Part shown: one piece after another, positions 47,499 to 58,386 of the stretch | Numbering within the stretch: the first letter of the stretch is position 1 | Layout: the number at the start of each line of letters is the position of its first letter | Origin: Skermania piniformis | Lineage (GTDB): Bacteria; Actinomycetota; Actinomycetes; Mycobacteriales; Mycobacteriaceae | Reading direction: 5' to 3' | Assembly: GCF_019285775.1 (NCBI RefSeq) | Contig: NZ_CP079105.1 | Location: 3,162,001 to 3,226,000 of the forward strand | Length of the DNA: 64,000 bases | Position numbers and translations under genes: made by a program | The notes under the pieces: model-generated | Seen by the model: the letters and a program-made list of their open reading frames with translations, nothing else | What the model was told of the DNA's origin: nothing | Databases searched by the model: none

Positions 47499-49106
47499 AT
47501 GCCCAGATCACGAAGTTCCACGCCTCCGGTACCCGTCCGCGACCCTGACGAGCGTGTCCGCCGGCGGGCGAGCGCAGCCGCGTTGCGGCGTATCCGGCGC
47601 ATGCATTTCTGGGTCGGGGTCTTCGCTGCGCCCGTGCTGGTGCTGCTGGCGCTGTCCGGGCTGGTGATCCTCTACAGCCAGCCCATCGACGACCTGCTCG
47701 ACCGGGACCTCTTCGTCGTCACGGAAGGCGCGGCCACGGTGCCCCTCGATCAGCAGGTCGACGTCGCTGTCGCGCACGTCGGCAGCGCCGGGACACTCGA
47801 GGCGGTGACCCCGCCCGATCGGCCGGACCACTCGACACGGGTCGACTTCACCGCGGCCGACGCCCAGGCCTATCCGGCGGCCGAAACCGACGTCATCCAG
47901 GTGTTCATCGACCCGTACACGGGCGAGTACCTGGGCCGGCGTGATCAGCTCTCCGGTCTGGTCGGCTTCGCGAACCAGATCCACCGCATGTTCGGCAACG
48001 ACGGCCCGCAGATCTCGCTGCCGTCGCTCGGGCACATCCTCGACCCCGAGGCGTACCCCGATTCGACCATCCCGGTCGGCATCTTCAACCTCTGGTACGA
48101 GCTCGCCGCCACCTGGATCCTGGTGTTGCTGATGACAGGTGTCTACCTCTGGTGGCCGCGCGCCATCGAATCGGCCAAACCGTTGTTCACGATCCGGTGG
48201 GGTCGAGGCGGCCGGATCCGTTGGCGGGACCTGCATGCGGCCGTCGGTGTCGTCGTCTCGCTGGTGCTGATCGGCTACATCGTTTCCGGCATGACCTGGA
48301 CCCGGTATTGGGGTGAGAACTGGCGCGCGGTCGTTGCGACGGTGACCCCGGACACCGAGATCGAGGCACCCTCGACCCCGGCAACGGTCGGCGACCTCGA
48401 CCGTCTCGGACGGCGTATCGCCTGGGCCGCGGACTCCGATCCGGTGTATGCCTCCGCTCCCCACGCCACACCGAGAACACTGCCGGTACCCGTCTCGTAC
48501 GCCGATGTGGACACGATCGCGAAGAGCGAGGGAATGGTTCCGGGCTACTCGATCTACCCACCGTCGACCACCACGACCCACCACGGTGACCCCACCTACG
48601 GCAGCTACCTGGTGATCAACCGCTGGCCGCAACGGCTTTCCGAGCAACGCACGCTGTATCTGAACCAGTTCACCGGCGAGACGATCGCGAACGCCACCGC
48701 CGACCAGGCCGGTGCCCTGTCGAAACTCACCAGCTTCGGCATCGACGTCCACATGGGCACCCAGTTCGGACTCCTCAACCGCATCCTGAGCACACTGGCG
48801 GCACTCGGTGTTCTCGTCCTGGTGTCCACCGGAATCACCATGTGGTGGAAAGGGCGGCGGCCCGGCACCGCCGGGCGCCCCACACCGACCGGCGCCCGGC
48901 CCGACGGCTCGAAAAAGACGAGCTATGTCGTCGCGGGCATCGCTGTCGTTCTCGGACTCCTCTACCCGGTGTTCGGCGTCTCGGTCCTGATCGTCCTCGC
49001 CGTCGAGGGCTTCCTGGCGCGACGGGATAGGGCACGACGGGATAGGGCACGACGGGATAGGGCACGACAGCCGACTCCGGAACGACAACCGGCCGCGGCC
49101 AGATAA
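47499..49106 (+). CDS. PepSY-TM membrane protein of the sigC cluster
   Basis: 535 residues. Four membrane helices in the PepSY_TM layout (about 40-60, 205-225, 248-268, 435-455) plus a C-terminal hydrophobic pair (about 475-510). [20 protein letters not shown] and NQIHRMFG match the family's conserved start and its helix-2 His region, and two extracytoplasmic PepSY-like segments ([23 protein letters not shown]) are present. Such proteins accompany copper or iron uptake genes. GGGAG precedes ATG 47499. The tail repeats RRDRA three times. Confidence 0.88.
   Translation: MPRSRSSTPPVPVRDPDERVRRRASAAALRRIRRMHFWVGVFAAPVLVLLALSGLVILYSQPIDDLLDRDLFVVTEGAATVPLDQQVDVAVAHVGSAGTLEAVTPPDRPDHSTRVDFTAADAQAYPAAETDVIQVFIDPYTGEYLGRRDQLSGLVGFANQIHRMFGNDGPQISLPSLGHILDPEAYPDSTIPVGIFNLWYELAATWILVLLMTGVYLWWPRAIESAKPLFTIRWGRGGRIRWRDLHAAVGVVVSLVLIGYIVSGMTWTRYWGENWRAVVATVTPDTEIEAPSTPATVGDLDRLGRRIAWAADSDPVYASAPHATPRTLPVPVSYADVDTIAKSEGMVPGYSIYPPSTTTTHHGDPTYGSYLVINRWPQRLSEQRTLYLNQFTGETIANATADQAGALSKLTSFGIDVHMGTQFGLLNRILSTLAALGVLVLVSTGITMWWKGRRPGTAGRPTPTGARPDGSKKTSYVVAGIAVVLGLLYPVFGVSVLIVLAVEGFLARRDRARRDRARRDRARQPTPERQPAAAR
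49021..49065. repeat. In-frame tandem repeat, three 15-bp units, at the 3' end of the PepSY gene
   Basis: Three identical units of GACGGGATAGGGCAC at 49021, 49036 and 49051, encoding RRDRA repeats. Confidence 0.9.
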
Positions 49107-49109
49107 CCT
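49104..49109 (+). promoter_or_regulatory. -10 element of dapD overlapping the PepSY stop codon
   Basis: TAACCT; its TAA is the stop codon of the PepSY gene. It ends 7 nt before GTG 49117. Confidence 0.55.
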
Positions 49110-49116
49110 GACGGCC

Positions 49117-50067
49117 GTGAGCGCACTGGGAGCAACTGCCGTCGGCCTGGCCACCGTCACCCCGGACGGCACGGTCCTGGACACCTGGTACCCGGACCCA
49201 GCGCTGGCCGAGGTCACCGAGTCCGGCACCGACCGGCTGGACGCGGCCGGGACTCCAGCCGACTTCGCCGAACTGCTCGGCCGGGACCCGGCGCGCGGTG
49301 TCGAGGTGGTGGCGGTGCGCACCTCGATCGCCGATCTCGCCGCCCCGCCCGCCGACGCGCACGACGTCTACCTGCGGCTGCATCTGCTATCCCACCGGCT
49401 GATCCCGCCGCACGGCGCGAACCTGACCGGCCAGTTCGGCCTGCTCGCCAACGTGGTGTGGACCAATCACGGACCGTGCACGGTGGAAGGCTTCGAGACC
49501 GTGCGCGCCCGGCTGCGGGCCCGCGGCCCGGTTACCGTGTACAGCGTCGACAAGTTCCCCCGGATGGTCGACTACGTGGTGCCGAGCGGAGTGCGGATCG
49601 GCGACGCCGATCGGGTGCGGCTCGGCGCCCACCTCGCCGCCGGAACCACGGTGATGCACGAGGGCTTCGTCAACTTCAACGCCGGCACGCTGGGTAACTC
49701 GATGATCGAGGGCCGGATCTCGGCCGGAGTGGTCGTCGGCGACGGTACCGACGTCGGCGGTGGCGCGTCCACGATGGGCACCCTGTCCGGCGGTGGCACC
49801 GAGGTGATCACCCTCGGCGAGCGTTGTCTGCTCGGCGCGAACTCCGGGGTCGGTATCCCGCTCGGCGACGACTGCGTGGTCGAAGCCGGCCTCTACCTCA
49901 CCGCAGGCACTCGGGTCACCGCACCGGACGGCACCGTGGTGAAGGCCGCCGCGCTGAAGGGCCGACCCAACCTGCTGTTCCGGCGCAACTCGATGACCGG
50001 CACGGTCGAGGTGCTGCCCCGGGAAGGCGACGGGATCGAGCTCAACGAGGCCTTGCACGCGAACTGA
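49117..50067 (+). CDS. dapD: Tetrahydrodipicolinate N-succinyltransferase
   Basis: Succinylates tetrahydrodipicolinate in the succinylase branch of DAP/lysine synthesis. The 316-residue protein has the actinobacterial N-terminal domain and a left-handed beta-helix with [40 protein letters not shown] and [21 protein letters not shown]. It matches M. tuberculosis DapD in length. The GTG start is fixed by the -10 seven nt upstream. It is separated from dapE by the arginine and sigC cassettes. Confidence 0.95.
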   Translation: MSALGATAVGLATVTPDGTVLDTWYPDPALAEVTESGTDRLDAAGTPADFAELLGRDPARGVEVVAVRTSIADLAAPPADAHDVYLRLHLLSHRLIPPHGANLTGQFGLLANVVWTNHGPCTVEGFETVRARLRARGPVTVYSVDKFPRMVDYVVPSGVRIGDADRVRLGAHLAAGTTVMHEGFVNFNAGTLGNSMIEGRISAGVVVGDGTDVGGGASTMGTLSGGGTEVITLGERCLLGANSGVGIPLGDDCVVEAGLYLTAGTRVTAPDGTVVKAAALKGRPNLLFRRNSMTGTVEVLPREGDGIELNEALHAN

Positions 50068-50081
50068 GGCCGAGCCCGGCG

Positions 50082-51603
50082 TCACGGTGTCGGTGTCTGC
50101 CGTGCCGATACCGCCGTGCTGGCACCGCCGTGATCGGCGCTCGTGGGGTGGTGGTACCAGTGGATGGGGCGGTGGTAGGTGTTGGTTCGGGGTGTGCGGT
50201 GCGGGTCGAGCCAGGCGGGTGGGAGCCATTCGATCCGTCCGTATTCGTCGTGGTGGACGGCCCAGCCGTGGTCGGCCAGTCCGTGGTGGTGCCCGCAGAC
50301 GGGGGCGAGGTTGGTGACATCGGTGCATCCCCCCTCGGCCCAAGCGGTGGTGTGGTGGTATTCGCAGTCGAGGGCGGGCCGAGCGCACGCGGGGAAGCTG
50401 CACCCGCCGTATCGGGCGGTCGCGACGATCCGTTGGTCGGGTGAGGCGAGACGTTTCGACCGGCCCAGATACAACGGTTGCTCGGTGTGGGTGTCGAACA
50501 CGGCCAGGTAATGCCAGGCATGCGCCGCCATCGGCGACCAGGTCCCGGTACGGGATCAAAGTCCCACCGGCAGTGGTGGCTTTCCCCCCGTTCCCGCCCG
50601 GGCTACGACCCGGCACCGGCAGGCACGACGCCTCAGATACGGCGGGTGCAGTGGTGGCGGCGGTACCGGCGGCGGTTTCCAGGTCGTGCAGGGTGGTGGT
50701 GACGATCACCGTGACCGGCAACCCCCGATGCCGACCGAGGTCGCCGGACGCGATCACCGCGCGCAGGACCGCGTGTAACGCGTCGTGGTTACGTTGGGTC
50801 GGGGTCCGCCGATCCCGGCGGGCTCGATCGTCGGACACCTCACCATCACGGACCGCAGTATCGACGGCGGGGGTGTCGTCGTCGGGGTCACACATTCCCG
50901 GGGCGGCGTACTTCGCGAGGATCGTTTCCAGATAGGCACGCAGTTCCGGGGAGATATACCCGGTGACCCGGCTCATCCCGTCACGCTCCTGCTCCCCGAC
51001 CCGGATACCACGCTTACGGGCACGATCACGATCACGATCATCCGACAGCGAACCATCCGGGTTCAGAACCGCATCCAGATGAACCGCCACCGTACGGAGC
51101 TGATCCGGCCGCACCGTGACCGCGACGGTGGCGAGCTGTTTCTCCGCCTCCACCCGAGTCGGATAATCCACCCCACTCGGCAGGTCACGCAGAAACGTCC
51201 GGATGACCCGCACGTGATCACGCCCGATCACACCCGCCTCGACCTTCCCTGCGGTCGCCGGCAGCACCGCCTGCACCGACTCACCCGTCATCGTCAACCC
51301 TTCGGTGAGGTCCGCGGATTCGAACAATCGGGCGGACGCTTCTTTCGGGGTGATCCGCAACGCATCCGCCAGCACATCCCGGGACCGCTGCCCACCGAAC
51401 TCCTCCCCAGGGGCTTCGGCCACAACCCGGATCAACCGATAGCCGAGACCGGTCACCCGCCGCTGCACCCGCTCCAACGCCTGCAACACCCCCAACGCGG
51501 CAGTACCCGAATCCGGCAACAACACCGCCAGGCTGTCGAGCGCGGCATCGATCACGGCAACCGTGCCGGCTGCCGTCACCGAATCCTCGCCACTCGAACG
51601 CAT
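50082..51603 (-). pseudogene. Frameshifted 13E12-type DUF222/HNH endonuclease gene
   Basis: DUF222-HNH proteins are repeated, mobile-like actinobacterial genes. From ATG 51603 about 355 codons encode DUF222 (SARLFESADLTEGL, VTGYISPELRAYLETIL) and lead to GTLIPYRDLVA. The frame then continues into unrelated sequence. The expected continuation (MAAHAWHYLAVFDTHTEQPL, LDCEYHHTTAWAEGG, APVCGHHH: the HNH nuclease) lies in the +1 frame from 50531 to 50082. One extra base (or two missing) around 50531-50540 explains this. The HNH part has its own ATG at 50531, so a short nuclease fragment could still be made. Confidence 0.85.
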
Positions 51604-51699
51604 GTTCTAATTCTAGGCCTGATACGTACCCCACGCCAGAACTTCCACCGAATACCCTGCCGCCGCGCGCGTTTTCGCGCGACGCGCGCAAACTCTGCA

Positions 51700-52016
51700 C
51701 GGATCGGCAGGTTCCGGGCCGCGTGACTCCACACTCGATAGGCGTGATGCAGCGACTTCCACAGCAGCGCCGACCTGGCCGCCACGATCTGCAACAGCTC
51801 ACCGGCGGCAGCGGTATCGGTGGTGTCGAGCCCGAGATCCAGGATGCCTTGGCCGGCGGTCAGTCGCTGACGAGCAGCCGCTTTCAGCACTTCGACCTCG
51901 CCGTCGTCGCGCGCCGAGCCCAGATACTCGATCCGGCGTGCACCCGGCCGGCTCGACCACAAGATCTGCACCGCAATCGCACCGAACGCGGTCTTCACCG
52001 TGCGTACCTAGGCCAT
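51700..52016 (-). pseudogene. Transposase N-terminal fragment (IS1634-like)
   Basis: On the minus strand, ATG 52016 GCC TAG then VRTVKTAFGAIAVQI, IEYLGSAR and LKAAARQRLTAGQGILDLGL. This resembles the start of IS1634/IS4-like actinobacterial transposases as I recall them. Codon 3 is a TAG stop, and after ~100 residues similarity fades into the upstream region of the DUF222 gene; the catalytic part is absent. No terminal inverted repeats found. A dead remnant. Confidence 0.6.
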
Positions 52017-52229
52017 CCCAGCACCCTACGAGCCACGATGAGTGCGCATACCTCCGCTCGTTGATCACCAAAACAGCAGGTCAACCGCCCACGCACACAA
52101 ACGATCTTGATGGGGTGCCCCAACTCAGGTCCGACGGTTGTCGTCGATGCCCCAACCGACAGACCCGCCGGGACCGACCAAGAAGCCCCTGCGACGCCCT
52201 CCGCCGCAGCATCGGATTCCGACCGGGCC
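52017..52229. other. Gene-free stretch beside decayed mobile DNA
   Basis: About 210 bp between the transposase fragment and the repeat array at the fadD36-like 3' end. I see no gene, no tRNA and no clear attachment site. Confidence 0.4.
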
Positions 52230-52277
52230 GTGACTCAACCCAGCAGTGACTCAACCCAGCAGTGACTCAACCCAGCA
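52230..52277. repeat. Tandem repeat, three 16-bp units, at the 3' end of the fadD36-like gene
   Basis: Three identical units GTGACTCAACCCAGCA at 52230, 52246 and 52262. The last contains the gene's stop codon and final Leu-Gly codons, so the gene end has been copied twice downstream. Confidence 0.9.
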
Positions 52278-53664
52278 GCTGCTTCTGTACCTTGCCCATG
52301 GCGTTGCGCGGTAGTTCGGTGACCGCCCGGATCTCTCGCGGTCGCTTGTGCCCGGCCAGCTGCCCGCCGACATGATCGATCAGCTCCCGCTCGCTCGCGG
52401 ACCCGCGTAGCACGACATAACCGACGATGCGCTGGCCCAGGTCGTCGTCGGCTACCCCGATCACGGCGGCCTCGGCGACGGCCGGATGCCGGAGCAGGGC
52501 CGCCTCCACCTCGCCCGCACCGATCCGGTAGCCGCCCGATTTGATCAGGTCGACCGATGCCCGGCCGACGATCCGGTGCCACCCCGCCGAATCGATGACG
52601 GCGACGTCACCGGTGTCGAACCAGCCGTCCGCGGTCCAGCACGCGGCGGTCGCATCGGGCCGGTCGAGGTAGCCGTCGAACAGCATCGGGCCACGTACGT
52701 GCAACCTGCCTACGCTCTCCCCGTCGGAAGGGATCGGCTCGCCCAGCTCGTCCCGCAACCGCGTCTGCACGCCGGCCACCGGCTGCCCGACCCAACCCGG
52801 CCGACGTTCACCGTCCGCCCGGGCCGACAGGGTGATCAGGGTCTCGCTCATACCGTAACGCTCCACCGGGGCGTGCCCGGTGAGTTCGGCAATCCGCTCG
52901 AACACCGGCGTCGGCAAGGGCGCACTCCCGGAGATCAGCAATCGAGCATCGGCCAGCGCCCGGGCCGACGCCGGGTCCTCGGCGATTCGGGACCACACCG
53001 TCGGGACGCCGAAATACATCGTGCCGGGCGCCCCCGCATACGCCTGCGGGGTCGGTTTGCCGGTGTGGATCAGCGGCGAACCCACGCGGAGCGGACCGAG
53101 CACACCGAGGATCAAGCCGTGCACGTGGAACAACGGCAAACCATGTACCAGAACATCATTCGCGGTCCATGCCCAAGCATCGACCAACGCATCCAACCCG
53201 GCGGCGATCGCCCGACGGCTGAGCCGAACGCCTTTCGGCGGACCTGTGGTACCGGAGGTGAACACCACGAACGCGATGCGATTCGGGTCGGGCTCCGGAT
53301 ACCGGTGCCAGGATCGGGCATGCCGACGAACCGGGATCACCGGCAACGTCGTTCCCGTCGGCGGCGGCCCGACCCACGCTTGGACGCGGGAATCGGCGAC
53401 GATGTGCGCCAATTCGGCCGCTCCCGCGTCCGGCGGCACCGGGACCGCGGCCACGCCGGCGATCAGGCAACCGAGTACGGCCATCAATGCGGCGGGCGAC
53501 GGCTCGGCAAGAATTGCCACCCGTTCCGCAGCTGCAACTCGCTCGGCGACCGCAGTGGCGGCGCCGTAGAGATCGGCTCGGGTGAGTGCGATCCCACCGA
53601 TGGTGACCGCGTGACGGTCGTCGACGGGATCGAGTGACGGAAGCAGCTGCTCGGACGACGGCAC
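52267..53664 (-). CDS. Acyl-CoA synthetase of the ANL family (FadD36-like)
   Basis: 465 residues: P-loop VFTSGTTGPPKGVRLSRRAI (about 155-174), ERYGMSET, TGDVAVID, IVGRASVDLIKSGGYRIGAGEVE and the C-terminal Lys in NAMGKVQKQL. The short length and the PLFHVHGL segment put it with FadD36/malonyl-CoA-ligase-like enzymes, so a short or methyl-branched acid is a likelier substrate than a long-chain one. GTG 53664 has TACGGT 6 nt upstream. Confidence 0.88.
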   Translation of the reverse strand: MPSSEQLLPSLDPVDDRHAVTIGGIALTRADLYGAATAVAERVAAAERVAILAEPSPAALMAVLGCLIAGVAAVPVPPDAGAAELAHIVADSRVQAWVGPPPTGTTLPVIPVRRHARSWHRYPEPDPNRIAFVVFTSGTTGPPKGVRLSRRAIAAGLDALVDAWAWTANDVLVHGLPLFHVHGLILGVLGPLRVGSPLIHTGKPTPQAYAGAPGTMYFGVPTVWSRIAEDPASARALADARLLISGSAPLPTPVFERIAELTGHAPVERYGMSETLITLSARADGERRPGWVGQPVAGVQTRLRDELGEPIPSDGESVGRLHVRGPMLFDGYLDRPDATAACWTADGWFDTGDVAVIDSAGWHRIVGRASVDLIKSGGYRIGAGEVEAALLRHPAVAEAAVIGVADDDLGQRIVGYVVLRGSASERELIDHVGGQLAGHKRPREIRAVTELPRNAMGKVQKQLLG

Positions 53665-53670
53665 AGCAAG

Positions 53671-53676
53671 ACCGTA
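53671..53676 (-). promoter_or_regulatory. -10 element of the fadD36-like gene
   Basis: TACGGT on the minus strand ends 6 nt before GTG 53664. Confidence 0.5.
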
Positions 53677-53686
53677 GCCGCTACGG
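53672..53686. promoter_or_regulatory. Perfect 15-bp palindrome over the fadD36-like -10
   Basis: CCGTAGC-C-GCTACGG, overlapping the -10 hexamer and the adjacent spacer. Candidate operator. Confidence 0.45.
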
Positions 53687-53726
53687 CGAGCGCGGCGGCC
53701 ACGGTCGTGTGCTGGGTGTCGGACTC

Positions 53727-53999
53727 TTAGAGCCCAAGATCGGGGATATCCACCACCGGCAGCAGGTCCGGCGTGGTCGTGGCCTCCGGTGCGGACGAGC
53801 CGGTCATCAGTGCCATCAACAACTGAGCCAGATCGAGGTCGGACAGGGACGGCTCGGCGACCGGGACGGCCAGCTGCGCCGGCGCGGAGTGGGCAGCCCC
53901 GAGATCGGACGAAACCGGCGCGGCCTGCGCGGCCGGGGCCAGGACGGCCAGCGCCGCGCCGGCCAGCATGACGGTGGCGGGAAAACGGAATGAACGCAT
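53727..53999 (-). CDS. Small secreted protein (90 aa)
   Basis: Signal peptide about residues 1-27 (hydrophobic LAGAALAVLAPAAQAAP, AXA cleavage site), then a ~60-residue mature peptide rich in Ala, Pro, Ser and Asp with LSDLDLAQLLMAL and PDLLPVVDIPDL. No cysteines and no known domain. It stands alone between an acyl-CoA synthetase and putB, behind a 146 bp AT-rich upstream region. Confidence 0.7.
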   Translation of the reverse strand: MRSFRFPATVMLAGAALAVLAPAAQAAPVSSDLGAAHSAPAQLAVPVAEPSLSDLDLAQLLMALMTGSSAPEATTTPDLLPVVDIPDLGL

Positions 54000-54145
54000 G
54001 CTTACTCACTTCTGAACGGGAAACTTCCGTTGAGGATTGGAACATTTCGGACGGTCCCGTGTACACGGTAAGGAACAAGCGATCAGACTTTTCTTTACCC
54101 GAATAGATCGATATTTGGTACAGAAAAGCAATATTTACTAAGTCG
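54000..54145. other. AT-rich upstream region of the small secreted protein gene
   Basis: 146 bp, unusually AT-rich in its distal half (CAATATTTACTAA, ATCGATATTTGGTAC). It holds the 8-bp palindrome GTGTACAC. It must carry the small gene's promoter and possibly the putB terminator, but I cannot assign exact elements. Confidence 0.4.
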
Positions 54146-55107
54146 TCAACTGCGACTGCGCAGCGAACGCAGGAAGAAGGCCATATTCGCCGGTCGTTCC
54201 GCGATTCGACGCATGAAGTAGCTGAACCAGCGATCGCCGTAGGGCACGTACACCCGGACCGGAATACCCTGGCCGATCAGCCGACCCTGTTCCCGCTCCT
54301 GTATGCCGAACAACATCTGGTGCTCGTAGCCGTTCGCAGGGCCCCCTTCGCGCACCTTTCGCGCCGTCACCTCGGAGATCAACACCGGGTCGTGGGTCGC
54401 AACCATCGGATAGCCGCTCCCGCTGAACAAGATCTCCAAACAGCGGCGATACGAGTCGTCGATCTCCGCCCGATCGTGGTACGCCACCGCTACCGGCTCT
54501 CGATAGGCGCCCTTGCACAACCGAATCCGCGAGCCCGGACCCGCGAGATCGCGACAGTCCTGCTCGGTCCGTCGCAGATAGGCCTGCAATACTGCGCCGA
54601 GCCAGGGAAAATCGGGCCGTAGCGCCGTCACCGCGGCAAGCGTCGCATCCGTGGTGGTGTGATCCTCCATGTCGACGGTGACCCATACCCCGGCTGCGGC
54701 GGCCCGGACGCAGATCTGCCCGGCATTGTCGGTGGCGATCGAGGCGCCGTCGACCGGCAGCGCCTGGCCGAGCGCGGACAGTTTCACCGACACCTCGAGC
54801 CGAACCGGCGCGCCCGCCGGCGCCGAGTCGACCGGATCGTCGATCGACGTAGCCAGCTCGTCGATCAACGCGCAGTACTCGGCGACGGTCGCGTCGGCCT
54901 GGGCCCGGTCGGTGGTGTCCTCACCGAGAAAGTCCACGCTGACGCAGCGTCCGGTAGCGAGCAATCCGCGGACCACCGGCAGCAGCTCGGCTCGGGTCGA
55001 GCCGGCGACGAATCGGCGCACGATGTCCCGGCTGACCGGTGCCCGGGTAACCACCTGCTCGACCCGCGGCGACCGGGCGGCGGCCAAGATCACCGGGCGC
55101 AGCGGAT

Positions 55108-55111
<4 letters not shown>
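54146..55111 (-). CDS. putB: Proline dehydrogenase
   Basis: FAD enzyme that oxidises proline to P5C. The 321-residue stand-alone PRODH barrel shows EVSVKLSALGQAL, VTVDMEDHTTTDATL, LRLCKG-type motif RIRLCKGAYREP, ATHDP, GYEHQMLFGI and the C-terminal YFMRRIAERPAN with the two substrate-binding arginines. ATG 55111 overlaps the rocA stop (ATGA), so both are made together and P5C can pass straight to RocA. Confidence 0.94.
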
Positions 55112-56763
<1,652 letters not shown>

Positions 56764-56769
56764 GCCGGA

Positions 56770-56775
56770 AGGCTA
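56770..56775 (-). promoter_or_regulatory. -10 element of rocA-putB (leaderless arrangement)
   Basis: TAGCCT on the minus strand ends 6 nt before ATG 56763. Confidence 0.55.
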
Positions 56776-56794
56776 CTCCGGCGGTCGGGATCGG

Positions 56795-57871
56795 TCAGCG
56801 CAACCGGATCGCGGCGGCGGCGATCCGCTCATCCGGGGCGGTGAGCCCGACCCGGACATGTGCCGACCCGGCCGGGCCGTAGAAGTCGCCGGGGGCCACC
56901 AGGATACCGAGCTCGGCGAGCCGATCGACCGTGGCCCGGGCCGGCTCGCCGCGGGTCGCCCACAGGTAGAGCCCGGCCTCGGAATGTTCGACAGTAAAGC
57001 CGGCGCCGCGCAACGCGGTCAGCAGCACCTCCCGGCGATCGCGATAGCGGTCACGTTGCTGACGTTCGTGCTCGTCATCGGTCAGAGCCGCGATCATCGC
57101 GGCCTGCACCGGGTAGGGCACCATCAGGCCGGCGTGCTTGCGGACTCCGAGCAGCTCGGCCACCAAGGCCGGATCGCCGGCGACGAAGCCGGCCCGATAG
57201 CTCGCCAGGTTCGACGTCTTCGACAACGAATGCACCGCGAGCAGTCCGGTCGGGTCCCCGTCGCAGACCTCCGGGTGCAGGATCGAGTGCGCCGCGCCGG
57301 TCCACACCAGACCCAGGTAGCACTCGTCGGAGACGACGATCGAGCCCCGCTCACGCGCGTACGCCACCACCTTGCGCAGGTGGTCGACCCCGAGCACGCG
57401 ACCGGTCGGGTTGGCCGGGGAATTGACGAAGATCACCGCCGGCGTCCGCGGACCGAGCGCGGTCAGTCCGTCGGTGCGGATCACGTCGGCGCCGGCCAGC
57501 CGCGCGGCGACCTCGTAGGTGGGATACGCCAGCTCCGGGACGACGACGAGGTCGCCGGCCGCCACGCCGAGCAGGCTGGGCAGCGAGGCGATCAGTTCCT
57601 TGCTGCCGATCGTGGGCAGCACCGCCGTCGGGTCGACCGCGCCGATGCCGTAGCGCCGGCCCATCGCCGCCACCACCGCCGCGCGCAGCTCCGGCGTGCC
57701 GTGCGTCGTGGGATAGCCGGGCACCGCCGCAGCGGCGCACAGGGCCTGTCGGACGATCGGCGCGACCTCGTCCACCGGCGTACCGACCGAGAGGTCGACG
57801 ATCCCGTCCGGATGCGACAAGGCCCGGGCCCGCGGACCGGCGAGCGAGTCCCAGGGAAAATCGGGCAGCAC
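56795..57871 (-). CDS. dapC: Succinyldiaminopimelate transaminase
   Basis: Class I PLP aminotransferase that makes N-succinyl-LL-DAP. The 358-residue protein has PGYPTTHGTPELRAAVVAAM (about 51-70), NSPANPTGRVLG, SDECYLGLVW, the PLP Lys in HSLSKTSNLASYR and a C-terminal VGLTAPDERI arginine-type end. It follows fdxC as in actinobacteria. GTG 57871 gives the complete fold; upstream, an in-frame CTG overlaps the fdxC stop as CTGA, nine codons earlier, without a ribosome site for either start. Confidence 0.93.
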   Translation of the reverse strand: MLPDFPWDSLAGPRARALSHPDGIVDLSVGTPVDEVAPIVRQALCAAAAVPGYPTTHGTPELRAAVVAAMGRRYGIGAVDPTAVLPTIGSKELIASLPSLLGVAAGDLVVVPELAYPTYEVAARLAGADVIRTDGLTALGPRTPAVIFVNSPANPTGRVLGVDHLRKVVAYARERGSIVVSDECYLGLVWTGAAHSILHPEVCDGDPTGLLAVHSLSKTSNLASYRAGFVAGDPALVAELLGVRKHAGLMVPYPVQAAMIAALTDDEHERQQRDRYRDRREVLLTALRGAGFTVEHSEAGLYLWATRGEPARATVDRLAELGILVAPGDFYGPAGSAHVRVGLTAPDERIAAAAIRLR

Positions 57872-57894
57872 CAGCGGGCGCCGCGCGGGGGCGC

Positions 57895-58218
57895 TCAGCC
57901 CTCCCCCATCGGGGGTAGCGCCTTGATCAGCGGCGGGTCGTAATCGACCCTGCCCAGCTTGGCAGCGCCACCGGGAGAGCCGAGCTCATCGAAGAAATCC
58001 ACGTTTGCCTGAATGTAGCCAGTCCACTGGTCCGGGGTGTCGTCTTCGTAGTAGATCGCCTCGACCGGACACACCGGCTCGCACGCCCCGCAGTCCACGC
58101 ATTCGTCGGGGTGGATGTACAGCATCCGGCCCCCTTCGTAGATGCAGTCGACCGGGCACTCTTCGATGCATGCCTTGTCCATCACGTCGACGCACGGCTC
58201 AGCGATGATGTACGGCAC
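57895..58218 (-). CDS. fdxC: Seven-iron ferredoxin FdxC
   Basis: Small electron carrier with one 3Fe-4S and one 4Fe-4S cluster. The 107-residue protein has CVDVMDKACIEECPVDCIY and CVDCGACEPVCPVEAIYYED, the typical 7Fe arrangement with its extended C-terminus. GTG 58218 is chosen, with AGGAG eight nt upstream, matching the mycobacterial protein length. Directly upstream of dapC. Confidence 0.96.
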   Translation of the reverse strand: MPYIIAEPCVDVMDKACIEECPVDCIYEGGRMLYIHPDECVDCGACEPVCPVEAIYYEDDTPDQWTGYIQANVDFFDELGSPGGAAKLGRVDYDPPLIKALPPMGEG

Positions 58219-58386
58219 TCCCAGGTCTCCTCGTCTTCGTTCACCCGCTCCAGCGGATCGCGTGCGCACCGGTAAGTATGTCCGCATCAGCCGCCGACGT
58301 TGTTACCAGGACAACGGCCACAACGGCAATTCGTCACCGCTTGTGACCAGCGGCACACCGCAGGCGCACCAGGCCCCCGACGTGGC

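Noticed and set aside
49387-50540. Continuation of the DUF222 frame as a 738-residue protein antisense to dapD
   Set aside because: After the frameshift point the sequence no longer resembles HNH nucleases and runs antisense through dapD; the true nuclease half is in the neighbouring frame.
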